From: Dugong dugon
Lineage: Eukaryota; Chordata; Mammalia; Sirenia; Dugongidae
Direction: 5' to 3'
Assembly (NCBI GenBank): GCA_030035585.1
Contig: CM057468.1
Location: 55,548,145-55,612,144, forward strand
Length of the DNA stretch: 64,000 nucleotides
The translations under genes were made by a program, and so were the position numbers. Positions 46,090 to 58,164 of this stretch are shown in pieces; the stretch's first letter is position 1; the number at the start of each line of letters is the position of its first letter. Under the pieces are notes generated by a model. The model did no database searches, had not been told where the DNA came from, and worked only from the letters and a program-made list of their open reading frames with translations.

Positions 46090-49000
46090 ATGACAGCACT
46101 AAACTCATACTTGTCAATAATTACACTGAATGTAAATGGATAAATGCACCAATAAAGAGACAGAGGGTGGCGGAATGGATTAAAAAAACATAATCCATCT
46201 GTATGCTGAAACACACCTAGGCTTAAAGACACAAACAAACTAAAACTCAAAGGATGCAAAAAAAAAAAAAAAATCAAGTAAACAACACTCAAAAAAGAGC
46301 AAGAGTGGCATATTAATCTCTGACAATATAGACTTTGAAGTAAAACCACCAAAAAGGATGAGGAAGAACACTATATAATGATTAAAGGGTCAATACACCA
46401 GGAGGACATAACCACAGTAAATGTTTACACACCCAGCGACAGGGCTCCAAAATACATAAAACAGCTCCACAGTAATAGTAGGAGACTTCAACACATCACT
46501 TTCAGTGAGGGACAGAACAGCCAGAAAGAAGCTCAATAAAGACACGGAAGATCTAAATGCCACAATCAACCAACTTGATCTCATAGACATATACAGAACA
46601 CTCCACCCAACAGTGGCCAAGTATACTTTCTTTTCCAACGTACAAGGAACATTCTCCAGAACAGATCAAATATTAGGCCATAAAGCAAGACTTAACAAAA
46701 TCCAAAGAATCGAAATATTACAAAGCATCTTTTCTGACCATAGAGCCATAAAAGTAGAAATCAATAACAGAAAAAACAGGGAAAAAAAAAATCAAACCCA
46801 TGAAAACTTAACAACACCTTGCTCAAAACTACTGGGTTATAGACAAAATTAAGAACGGAATAAAGAAATTCACAGAATCAAATGAAAATGAAAATTAAAA
46901 CACATCCTACCAGAACATTTGGGACACAGCAAAAGCAGTACTCAGAGGTCAATTTATACCAATAAACACATACATCCAAAAAGAAGAAAGGGCCAAAATC
47001 AAACATAAACTCTACAACTTGAGCAAATAGAAAGAGAGCTGCAAAAGAAGGCCTCGGGCACCAGAAGAAAGCAAAATAATAAATATTAGAGCAGAATTAA
47101 ATGAAATAGAAAAACAATTGAAAAAGTTATGATCAAAAGCTGGTTCTTTAACAAGATCAACAAAACTTATAAACCACTCGTCAAACTGACAAAAGAAAAA
47201 CAGGAGAGGAAACAAATAACCTGTATAGGAAATGAGATGGGTGATATCACAACAGACCCAACTGAAATTAAAAGTATCATAAGTATTCTTAGAAAAATTG
47301 TACTCTACCAAATTTGAAAACCTAGAGGGAATGGACAAATTCCTAGAAACACACTACCTACCTAAACTAACACAAATAGAGGTAGAACAACTAAATAACC
47401 TACAACAAAAGAAGAAATTGAAGAAACTCCCAACAACAACAACAAAAAAGCCCTGGCCTCGACGGTTTCACTGGAGAATTCTACCAAACATTCAGAGAAG
47501 AGTTAACGCCACTACTACTAAACGTATTTCAGAGCATAGAAAAGGATGGAATATTCCCAAACTCATTCTATGAAGCTAGCATAACCCTGATGCCAAAACC
47601 AGGTAAAGACACCACAAAAAAGGAAAATTACAGACCAATCCCTCATGAACATAGACACAAGAATCCTCAACAAAATTCTAGCCAATAGAATTCAATAACA
47701 TATCAAAAAAATTATTCACCATGACTATGTGAGATTGATACCAGATATGCAGGGATGGTTGAACATTAGAGAAACCATCAATGCAATCCATCACATTAAT
47801 AAAACAAAAGACAAGAACCACAAGATCTTATCAATTGATGCAGAAAAGGCATTTTACAAAGTCCAATACCCTTTCATGATAAAAACTCTCAGAAAAATAG
47901 AAATAGAAGGGAAATTCCTCAACATAATAAATGGCATTTATGCAAAGCCAACAGCCAACATCATCCTAGATGGAGAAAGTTTGAAAGCATTCCCCTAGAG
48001 ACCTGGAACTAAGTAAGTATGCCCTTTATCACCACTCATATTCAGCATTGTGCTGGAGGTCTTAGCCAAAGCAATCAGGCTAGAAAAAGAAATAAAGGAC
48101 ATCCAAATCAGTAAGGAAGAAGTAAAAGTATCCCTATTTGCAGGTGATATGATCTGATACACAGAAAACTCCAAAGAATCCACAAGAAAACTACTGGAAC
48201 TAATAGAAGATTTCAGCAGTGTCAGAACACAAGATAAACATATACAAATCAGTTGGATTACTCTACACCACCAAAGAGAACTTTGAAGAGGAAATCACCA
48301 AATCAGTACCATTTACCACAGCCCCCAAGAAGATAAAGTACTTAAGAATAAATCGAACTAGAGACGTAAAAGACCTATACAAAGAAAATTACAAGAGACT
48401 ACCGCAAGAAACCAAAAGAGACCTACATAAGTGGAAAAACATACCTTGTTCATGTATAGGAAGACTCAACACTGTGAAAATGTCAATTCTAACCAAAGAC
48501 ACCTAGAGATACAATGTAATCCCGATCCAAATTTCAATGGCATTTTTTAATGAGATGGAGAAACAAATCACCAACTTCGTATAGAAAGGGAAGAGGCCCC
48601 AGATAAGTAAAGCATTACCAATGAAGAAGAACAAATGAGAGGCCTCAAACTACCTGATTTTAGAACCTATTATATTGCCACGGTAGTCAAAACAACCTGG
48701 TACTGGTACAACAACAGATACATAGACCAACGGAACAGAATTTAGAATCCAGACATAAATTCATCCACCTTTGAGCAGCTGATATTTGACAAAGGCCCAA
48801 AGTCCATTAATTGGGGAAAATGCAGTCTCTTTAACAAATGGTGCTGGTATAACTGGATATCCATCTGCAAAAAAAAAGAAACAAGACCCATGTCTCACAC
48901 TATGCACCAAAAACTAACACAAAATGGATCAAAGACCTAAATACCAAATCTGAAACAAGATCATGGAAGAAAAAATAGGAGCAATGCTAAGAGACCTAAT

Positions 49001-49855
49001 ACATGGCATAAACAGAATACAAACCATAACTAACAGTGCACAAACACCAGAAGAGAGACTGGATAACTGGGAGCTCCTAAAAATCAAAAACTTATGCTCA
49101 TCAAAAGACTTCACTAAAATAGTAAAAAGACAACCTACAGACTGGGAAAAATTTTTGGCTATGACAAATCCAGTCAGCATCCAATCTCTAAAATCTACAA
49201 GATACTTCAAAACTTCAACAATAAAAAGACAACCCAATTAAAAAATAAGCAAAGATATGAACAGGAACTTCAGAAAATAAGACATTCAGGCAGCTACTAG
49301 ATACATGAGGAAATGCTCATGAAAATTAGCCATTAGAGAAATGCAAATCAAAACTACAATGAGATACCATATCACCACAACAAGGCTAGCATTAATCCAA
49401 AAACCACAAAATAATAAATGTTGGAGAGGTAGTAGAGAGACTGGAATACTTATACACTGTTGGTGGGAATGTAAAATGGCACAACCACTTTGGAAATCAA
49501 TTTGGCACTTCCTTAAAAAGCTAGAAATAGAAGTACCATATCATCCAGTAATCCCACTCCTTGGAATATATCCTAGAGAAATAAGAGCCGTCACATGAAT
49601 AGATATATGTACACTCATGTTCATTGCAGCACTGTTCACAATAGCAGAAAGATAGAAACAACCTAGGTGCCCATCAATGGACGAATGGATAAATAAATTA
49701 TGGTATATTTACACAATGGCATACTACACAACAATGAAGAACAATGATGAATCCATGAAACATCTCATAACATGGATGAATCTGGAAGTCATTATGCTGA
49801 GTGAAATTAGTCAGTCACAAAAGTACAAATATTGTATGAGATCACTATTTTAAGA
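46090..49855 (+). pseudogene. L1 ORF2 (endonuclease-reverse transcriptase), inactive
   Basis: ORF2p of intact L1 nicks DNA at TT/AAAA-like sites and reverse-transcribes the RNA there. The start at 46090 gives MTALNSYLSIITLNVNG, then stops follow. Endonuclease C-terminal motifs TFFSNVQGTFSRTDQILGHK and SDH (codon at 46733) lie in frame 46505-46852. The RT is spread over several frames, including 47729-47998 ([36 protein letters not shown]). The catalytic box at 48137-48148 reads FAGD instead of FADD and a stop follows at 48155. C-terminal segments are at 48963-49241 and 49341-49598. Frames 0, 1 and 2 are all used, so indels are many. Confidence 0.88.
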
Positions 49856-50836
49856 ACTCAAGAAAAGGTTTAAACACGGAAGAAAGCATTCTTTGATGGT
49901 TAGGAGGGTGGCAAGGGAGGGAGGAAGGGGGTAATTCACTAACTTGATGATAGATAAGAATTATCTTAGGTGAAGGGAAAGACAACACACAACACAGGGG
50001 ATGTCAGCACAACTGGACTAAACCAAAAGCTAAGAGATTTCCTGAATACAATCAAACATTTTGAGGGACAGAGTAGTAGGGACAGGGGTCTGGGGACCAT
50101 GGTTTCAGGGAACTTCCAGGTCAATTGGCATAACAAAGTTTATTAAGAAAATTTTCTGAATCTTATTTTGTTGAGTGGTGTCTGGGGTCTTAAAAGTTTG
50201 TGAGTGGCCGTCTAAGATGCATCAGTTGGTCCCAACCCACCCGGAGCAAAGGAGAATGAAGAACACCAAAGACGCAAGGAAAATATTAGCCCAAGAGACA
50301 AAAGGGCCATGTAAACTAGAGACTCCATCAGCCTGAGACCAGAGGAACTTGACCACCCTGACAGTGAATACAACTGAGAGACTCTGACAGAGCAGCAGAA
50401 AAATAGGGTGCAGAACTCAAATTACAGTAAAAAGACTAGACTTAATGGTCTGACTGAGACTGGAGGGACCCGGAAGACATGGCCGTCAGACTCTCCGTTA
50501 GCCCAGAGCTGAAACCATTCCCAAAGCCAGCGCTTCAGGCTCAGATTAGACAGGACTATAAGACATAAAATAATACCCATGAAGAGAGTGCTTCTTAGCT
50601 CAAGTGGATACAAGAGACTAAATGGGTAGCTCCTGTCCAGAGGCAAGATGAGAAGGCAAAAAGGGAAAGGAGCTGGTTGAATCTTGTACCGACATGGGAA
50701 ATCTGAAGTGGAAAGGAGGTGTGTGCTGTCACATTATAGGGAGAGCAAATAAGCTCACATAACAATGTGTGTATAAATTTTTGTATGAGAAACTAACTTG
50801 AACTGCAAACTTTCACTTAAAACATAATTTTAAAAA
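49856..50836 (+). other. L1 3' UTR
   Basis: The nearly 1-kb 3' UTR includes a G-rich segment (about 49905-49930), 'ggggtctggggaccat', 'ggtcaattggcataacaaag', 'gtggtgtctggggtctta', the 'agacttaatggtctgactgagactggaggga' block and the end 'ctgcaaactttcacttaaaacataatttt'. It serves as a reference for the shorter L1 tails in this window. Confidence 0.85.
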
Positions 50837-51545
50837 AATTAAGTAAAAGGCATTACCATGGCCAACTGGCCTTAAATAAACTAATCTGTGGCTACCTCTT
50901 TAACCTCATTTACTTTCCCCCTTCAGCAATTGGGATCAGCTATTCTAAGACCATTTGATATTCCTTTCTGCACTTTGTCTGCTATTCTCTCTCCCCAGTT
51001 TTTACTGTGGTGCACTTACTTCAGTTAGGTCTCTCTGCTCATGTGTCAGCTATTGGACACTCTATCTAAAATACCCACTGATCACTTTATTCATTCCTGT
51101 ACCTTGATTAAGTTTACTTCGCTATCTGAAGTTATATCATGTATCACATAATTATCTGCTTACTTGTTTGTTGTATGAATCCTCTACAAGATGCAAAGTG
51201 CATTAGGGTAGATACTCTATCTTATTAATGGGGTGTCCCCAGAGGCTAGAAAGTATCTGGTACATAGGAAACACTCCATTAATATTGGATATTTATGTTC
51301 AATATTATTTCATAGACCAGTCTTTCTCTGCCCTCTTGCTCAGAATATGTTCCCAGCATCTAAGCCCATATATAATACCCCAAGTCAAGATATGGCATGT
51401 AAGTGGGGGTAAAGTAATCAAAATATTTCAGAAGAAAAATTATTTTAATCAAACTTATTTTTGGTAATATATAATATCTCCATCCCTAAGTCAAATGCCT
51501 CCAAATAAAGTTTTACCGGCCTTTGAAAATCTTCCACTGTTAGAG

Positions 51546-52069
51546 TGTTAGGAATTGAATTGTGTCCCCCAAAAACATATGTCAACTTGGCTAGTCTATG
51601 ATTCCCAGTTATTGTTTGATTGTCCACCATTTTGTCACCTGATGTGATTTTCCTATGTGTTGTAAATCCTGCCTCTATAGTGTAAATGAGGTGGGATTAG
51701 TGGCAGTCATGTTAATGAGGCTGGACTCAATGTGCAAGCCTAGGTTGCATCTTAAGCCAATCTCTTCTGAGATACAAAAGAGAAAAGCGAGCAGAGGGAC
51801 AGGGGAACATCATACCACCAAGAAACAAGAGCCAGGAATGTAGCGCATCCTTTGGACCCAGGAGGTCCCTGCGCTGAGACGCTCCTCAGCCAGGGGAAGA
51901 TTGATGACAAGGACCTTCCCCCAGAGCCGACAGACAGAGAAGGCCTTCCCCTGGAGCTGGCATCTTGAATTCGGTCTTCTAGCATCCCAGACTGTGAGAG
52001 AATAAATCTGTTTGTTAAAGCTATCCATTTGTGGTATCTCTGTTATAGCAGCACTAGATGACTAAGACA
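51546..52069 (+). mobile_element. Solo LTR, MaLR-like
   Basis: A 524-bp element begins TGTTAGGAATTG and ends CTAAGACA, that is TG...CA termini, flanked by 5-bp duplications tagag (51541-51545) and cagag (52070-52074). It contains 'aattgtgtcccccaaaaacatatgtcaa' near the start and a late GAGAATAAATCTG with an AATAAA signal, followed by 'gtggtatctctgttatagcagcactagatgact'. This is the layout of an ERVL-MaLR-type LTR. No internal viral sequence flanks it, so it is a solo LTR left by recombination between two LTRs. Confidence 0.85.
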
Positions 52070-52074
52070 CAGAG

Positions 52075-52729
52075 ACAATGCAACTCTCCAGTCACTCAAT
52101 AAACCCTCAGTTTTAGTTGTTGTTGGCTATGTACAGAGCCCTGAACTAAAAACCATTCCTTAGTTATTGAGGAAATGCAAAAGTCGCTTTTACTCTTCAG
52201 AATTTTTACTGATTGAAGATGCAGGAAGTGAAATGAAAATCCTCAATTCATTATTGTCCAAGGGGCCTGGAAAACTGAATAGAACTTCTGGTGTGTCCTA
52301 TTTATTCCCAGCTTATGGCTTATTTGCTAAAAGAAAGTGATGTCCACTGAGGAGGAAAGGCTTCCTTTGAAATGTCATATGATCTAATACAGTTATGGCT
52401 GGCCAGTGGAGGAATGAACTATCTCACATTATTGGATTTTCCCTATTCCCTCATCATTCCTTAAGCGTCAAGAATACTTTTTTTTTTTAAGCTTAAACAC
52501 TTCTGATTAAAAAAATGTACAGTTTACTACTCCGGCTTCTTAAGCAGGGGATAGTGAACCTAATATAACTTTAATTTTAAGCATTTTCATTATCAATTTA
52601 AATTTTTAATTAAAATTTAATATAATGATGTTGTCTCAATGTGTTGAGAGTCATAGCATTTTTCTACCCAAATTAAATGACCTTCACCTGCTGCACTAAA
52701 TACTCTTTCTGATTATATGACTTTTTCTG
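52075..52729. other. Unassigned sequence with an AT-rich block
   Basis: 52555-52625 is nearly pure A/T. Nothing else recognised. Confidence 0.45.
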
Positions 52730-54128
52730 ATTAAAAATTAATGCTATTTGTTTTTGTTGTTCAGAAACTGAAAAGTACAGAAAATTATAAAGAAGGAAAT
52801 AGAAACCATCCATAATCTCCCCACTTAGAGCACTAGTAAAACGATAGTGCTATTTCTTACAATCTTCTTTATATTCATACTTTAAAAGAAAATTGGGGTC
52901 ATTGTGTTTATTTATATGATTTTTAAAGCATAGATTTGAATTGTATTTATAGCTAGATATTCTGTGATTTAAAAAATGACTGTAATTACTATAAATTATT
53001 CCACTGTATACTTTATCATTCTTTATTTTACTATTAGCCTTTAATTGGAAAATTAGGCTGATTTTAATTATTTTTTCTAAAGGAATACTATTATAAACAT
53101 TTTTATATGTAAATCCTCTGGGTCATCAAAGAGCATTTCATCAGAGTAAAAATGCCAATATTTAATTACTTTTGATAAATACAGCTAGATATATTTTTGT
53201 ACATTATTTTTGTAAATATTGTACCAATTTATATTTCCAACAGAATTTATGAAAATAATCATTTTATTTCACACTAATAGCACTAGTTATCATTTTAAAA
53301 TAAATATTTCCAAATTCAATAGAAGTGGTACCCGTTGTATTGTTTGTTTACTAAGTCTTAACATTTTTTCATATGTTAAGTAGCCTTTGACAATTTTTTA
53401 TTTCTGTGTGATAATTGCCTGTTTATTACATTGTGAAATTTTCAATCAGTTATTTTGTTTTTCGTTTGAAGTATCCATTCATATATGAAGAATACAACTC
53501 TTTATTAGAAAAGTTTCACATAATTGTTTAAGATATCTCTATATACAGTATTTCCATTTTTTGAGTAAAATTTTTTATTTAGTTCTTTGCGATTTCAACA
53601 TTACTTCTTTGCTTAAAACTGCCTTCCTGACTCTGAGATCAGAGAAGTAAATAGTTATATTTTCTCCACTGTTTCTTGTGTTTTATTTAACTCTTTGATC
53701 TCTTTAGAATCCATTTTTACATGATGTGTAAAGAGAAAATCTGACTTTATTTTTTTAGGTTTTATTGAATAACTTTTTTCTGTCATTTTTTATTTTATTT
53801 ATTTTGAAGCAATCACAAACTTAAAGAAAATTTGTGAAGAATTTTTTCCTGAACCATCTGAGAGTAAATTACCAGAGTCTCTATTATCCTCAAATATTTT
53901 AATAAGCATGCCTGCAAACAAAACCAATATCCTATGAAACCCCAATACAGCCATCAAAACCAGGAAATTAACATGAATAGCATTACTACCATATAATCCA
54001 TATTCAAGGAGTCCTGGTGGTGCAATGGTTAAGTGCTGGGCTGCTAACTGAAAGGTCAGAGGTTTGAATGCCTAGACGTTCTTCAAGAGAAAAGATCGGG
54101 CAATCTGTTCCCATAAAGATTACAGCCT

Positions 54129-54594
54129 AGAGATGAAAAACAAAACTACAATGAGATATCATCTCACCCCTGCAAAAATGACACTGATCAGAAAAACAGG
54201 AAACAAAAAGTGCTGGTGAGGTGGTTGGGAGATTGGAATCCATCTCCACTACTGGTGGGATTTTAAAATGGTACATCCACTATGGAAAATTGTATGGCAC
54301 TTCCTCAAAAAATTAGAAATAAAAATACCTTATGATGTAGCAATCCTACTCCTAGGTATATACCCTAGAGTTCTAATAGCAGTGACACAAATAGATATAT
54401 GCACACCTGTGGTCATTGCAGCATTATTCACAATAGCAAAAAGATTGAAAAAACCTGAGTGCCTATCAACAGATGAATGGATAAACAAAATGTGGTATAT
54501 ACATAAAATGGAATACTATGCAGCTATAAAGATTAATGAAGAGTTCCTAAAACATCCTATAACATGGACGAATGTGGAGGATATAATGCTGAGG
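54129..54594 (+). mobile_element. L1 ORF2 C-terminal part, left piece of an interrupted L1
   Basis: It encodes [30 protein letters not shown] and TDEWINKMWYIHKMEYYAAI (frame 54268-54603), matching 49470-49800 of the full-length L1. It starts directly after the SINE sequence 'aaagattacagcct' (54115-54128), which is repeated at the far end of the nest (59433-59446). It stops in 'ataatgctgag', where the RTE begins. Confidence 0.88.
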
Positions 54595-56900
54595 TCTTGG
54601 TGACAGAAATTACACTGGAGATCGCATGATACAATTTTACAAGACCAATGACCTATTCATTGGAAATACCTTTTTTTTCAACAATGTAAACAGTGACTAT
54701 ACATGTGGACCTTGCCAGATGGAATACTCAGGAATCAAATAGATTGTATCTGTGGAAAGAGATGATGGAAAAGCTCAGTATCATCAGTCAGAACAAGGCC
54801 AGGGCCCACTGTGAAAGACAATGAATTGCTCATATACAAGTTCAAGTTGAAGCTGAAGAGAATTAAAACAAGTCCATGAGAGGCAAAGTATGACCTTGAA
54901 TATCACACCTGAATTTAGAGACCATCTCAAGAATGGATTTGACGCATCGAACACTAATGACCTAAGTCCAGGTGAGTTGTGGAATGACTTCAAGGACATG
55001 AAGATAGCTAAAGGTCATTAAAAAGACAAGAAAGAAAGAAAACATCAAAATGGATGTCAGAAGAGACTTTGAAACTTGCTCTTGAACCTAACGTAGCTAA
55101 AGCGAATGGAAGAAGTGATGAGGTAAAAGAGCTGAACAAAAGATTTCAAAGGACAGCTAGTGAAGTCGAAGTAAAGTATTATAATGAAATGTTAAAAGAC
55201 CTGGAGTTAGAAAACAAAAAGGGAAGAACATGCTTGGCATTTCTCAAGGTGAAAGAACTGAGGAAAAAATTCAAGCCTTGAGTTGCAATACTGAAAGATT
55301 CCATGGATAAAATATTGAATGAAGTAGGAAGCATGAAAAGAAGATAGAATGAATACAGTCATTGTATCAAAAAGAATTGATTAATATTCAACCATTACAG
55401 GAGGTAGCATATGATCATGAACTGATGGTATTGAAGGAAGAAGTCCAAGACACATTGAAGGCATTGGCAAAAAACAAAGCCCCAGGAATTCACAGAATAT
55501 CAGTTGAGATATTTCAATAAATGGATGCAACACTGAAAGTGCTCACCTGTCTATGCCAACAAATTTGGAAGACAGCTACCAGCCAGTAGGAAGAGATCCA
55601 TATTTGTGTCTATGCCAAAGAAAGGTGATCCAACAGAATGTGGAAATTATTAAACAATATCATTAATGCTACACACAAGTACAATTTTGCCGAAGATCAT
55701 TCAAAAATGGTTGCAGCAGTACATCGACTGGGAACTGCAAGAAATTTATGCTAAATTTAGAAAAGGACATGGAACAAGGTATATCATTGCTGATGTCAGA
55801 TGGATCTTGGCAGAAAGCAGAGAATAACAGAAAGATGTTTACATGTGTCTTATTGACTACGAAAAGGCATTCAACTGTGTGGATCATAACAAATTATGGA
55901 TAACATTGTAAAGAATGGGAATTTCAGAACACTTAATTGTGCTCATGGAGAACCTGCACATAGACCATGAAGCTGTAGTTCAAACAGAACAAGTAGATAC
56001 TGCATGGTTTAAAGTCAGAAAAGGTGTGCATCAGGGCTATATCTTTTACCATACTTATTCAATCTGTATGCTGAAAAAATAATCCGAGAAGCTAGCCTAT
56101 ATGAAGAAGAAATGAGGCACCAGTATTGGAGGAAGACTCATAAACAACCTTCGATATGCAAATGACATAACTTTGCTTACTGGAAGTGAAGAGGACTTGA
56201 AGCACTAACTGATGAAGATCAAAGAGTACAGCCTTTAGTATGGATTGCACCTCAACATAAAGAAAACAAAAATCCTCACAACTGGACCAATAAGCAACAT
56301 CATGATAAATGGAGAAAATATTGAAGTTGTCAAAGATTTCATTTTGCTTGGATCCACAATCAACACCCATGGAAGCAGCAGTCAAGAAATCAAAAGATGT
56401 ATGGCTTGGGCAAATCTGCTGCAGAAGACCTCTTTAAAGTGTTAAAAAGCAAAGATGTCACTTTAGGACTAAGGTGCACCTGATCCAAGCCCTGGCATTT
56501 TCAATTGCCTCATATGCATGCAAAAGCTAGACAATGAATAAGGAAAACCAAAGAAGAATTGATGCCTTTGAATCATGGAGTTGGCGAAGAATATTGAACA
56601 TACCATGGACTGCGAGAAGAAGGAACAAATCTGTCTTGCTCCTTAGAAGCAAGGATGGCGAGACTTCATCTCACGAACTTTGGACCAGTCCCTGGAGAAG
56701 GACATCATGCTTGGTAATGTAGAGGGTCGGTGAAAAAGAGGAAGCCCTTCAAGATGGATTAGCACAGTGGCTGCAACAATGAGCTCAAGCATAACAATGA
56801 CTGTGAGAATGGTGCAGGACTGGGCAGGGTTTCATTCTGTTGTACATAGGGTCCCTATGAGTTGGAACCTACTCGGCAACACCTAACATAACATAACAAC
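54595..56900 (+). mobile_element. RTE-type LINE, copy 4, 5'-truncated, inside an L1
   Basis: It starts in the endonuclease region, at a point equivalent to about 3537 of copy 1, and ends with 'cctatgagttggaacctactcggcaacacctaaca' and an (ACATA)/(CAA) tail. The L1 resumes soon after. The RT box at 56155-56166 reads YAND, as in copy 1. Frames 55054-55281, 56245-56445 and 56534-56722 preserve pieces of the polyprotein. Confidence 0.88.
54640..56720 (+). pseudogene. RTE polyprotein fragments, inactive
   Basis: Readable pieces are SEETLKLALEPNVAKANGRS with KELNKRFQR (55054-55281, the linker before RT), KTKILTTGPISNIMINGE (56245-56445, RT thumb) and RRIDAFESWSWRRILNIPWT (56534-56722, C-terminus). 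The palm region has shifts and stops, and the box is YAND. The N-terminal endonuclease half is missing. Confidence 0.8.
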
Positions 56901-58160
56901 TTAAAAAAAAAAAATACCTATACATACAGACCTCAACTTTCTTTGATGATTACCAGGGATGGGAGGGGGAGGTAAGAAGAATCACTTTCTAGACAGTAGA
57001 CACTCGTAATTTTTGGTCATGTGAAAGACAGTACCGAATGTGGGTGAAGTGTGCACAACTCGACCAAGGTTAATGATGACACTAAGAAGTACACAAGAAT
57101 AAGGGACTTTATTGGTAAATGCTATAGCATATACAATTTTGGAACAACAGTAATGACCAAAAAATATGTGAGTGGTTACATAGGTAGATATGTATGCATA
57201 TATGTGTATACGAAGGCATATGTGTATACATAAGTGCAAGTATAGGTGTATCTGTAGGCATGTGCATATACATGTTTGTGCGTGCATATATATAATGAAG
57301 CACATAGGGAGCACAGACATGGATACTTCCTAGACATAACCAAATACCTTGCAGGATTGGTTTACTGGGTTTAAAGGCTTAGGACCATAGTCTCACGGAA
57401 CAACTTGGTCAACTGGCACAACGTAGTCCATAGAGTTTATGTTCTACATTCTAGTTTGATAAGTAATGTACTGGGCCTTTAAAAGCTTGAAAGAGGCCAT
57501 CTAAGAAACAGCTATTGACCTCTACTCATCTGGGGCAAAAGAGAAAGAAGGAAACCAAAGATTCAAAGAAGAAGCTACCCTATGGAACTAATTGCCTACA
57601 AGAACTACAGCTTCATCTATCTTGAGACCAGAAGAACTAGATGATGCCCAGTTACTACTACTGACTATTCAGAGGAGAGATACAATATGGTCCTGGATTG
57701 AATGGGAGAAAATTGTAGAACAAAACTAAAATTCTTTTTAAAAGTCAGACTTAATTGAAGTGGTAGAGATTACAGGAACCCCTGAGACTATCTCCCTAAT
57801 ATACTCTTTAATCTTTGAACTGAAACCACTCCCAGAGGTCACCATTCAGCTAAATAACAAATGAGTTCATAAAATAAACAATATCACCTGTGAGTACTGT
57901 GCTCCTTTAATGAAAAAAAAAAATCATATGTTTGAGACCAAACAGTCAACATTTACCCTAAAGCAAAGATCAGAAAGTTGGGGTTGGGGAGCTAGATTAA
58001 TGGAAATGGAGAAACCAGAATGGAAATAATGAGAATGTTGACACTTTGTGACAAATGTAACCAACGTCATTGAACAATGTGTGTAGAAATTGTGAAATAG
58101 GAATCTAATTTCCTGTGTAAACGTTCACCAAAAACACAATTAAATATTTTTAAAAAAAGA
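56901..58160 (+). mobile_element. L1 3' UTR, right piece of the interrupted L1
   Basis: It resumes with 'ctttgatgattaccagggatgggaggggga' (compare 49890) and continues through 'ggcttaggaccatagtctcacggaacaacttggtcaactgg', 'gtagaacaaaactaaaattc' and the terminal 'ctgtgtaaacgttcaccaaaaacacaatta' to an A-rich run at about 58145-58160. A tetra- or hexanucleotide-like TATG/TGTA block lies at 57180-57300. Confidence 0.88.
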
Positions 58161-58164
58161 TATA

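Larger units (their letters stand above)
43285..50836 (+). mobile_element. Full-length L1 LINE, decayed
   Basis: 7.55 kb with the full L1 order: 5' UTR, ORF1, spacer, ORF2, 3' UTR. Target duplication aattaaataaaaag at 43271-43284 and aattaagtaaaagg at 50837-50850 (two differences in 14). Both reading frames carry stops, and the RT box is mutated, so it cannot retrotranspose. The 3' UTR matches those at 2040, 28414, 32328, 57000 and 63885, so these belong to one lineage. Confidence 0.93.
43190..51300 (+). mobile_element. L2 LINE 3' region, split by a full-length L1
   Basis: The left piece (43190-43284) reads 'gtacttcactccccttctcaaaaccctctaactc...cttagaattaaataaaa'. The right piece (50851-51300) continues 'cattaccatggccaactggcc', 'ctctttaacctcattta', 'ggtagatactctatcttattaatggggtgtccccag' and 'tatctggtacatagg'. 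Together they follow one L2 3' UTR, so the intervening L1 is a later insertion. Confidence 0.7.

Noticed and set aside
56982..57320. 112-codon minus-strand frame with His/Ile/Tyr/Thr-rich repeats
   Set aside because: It is the antisense of the TATG/TGTA-rich block in an L1 3' UTR.
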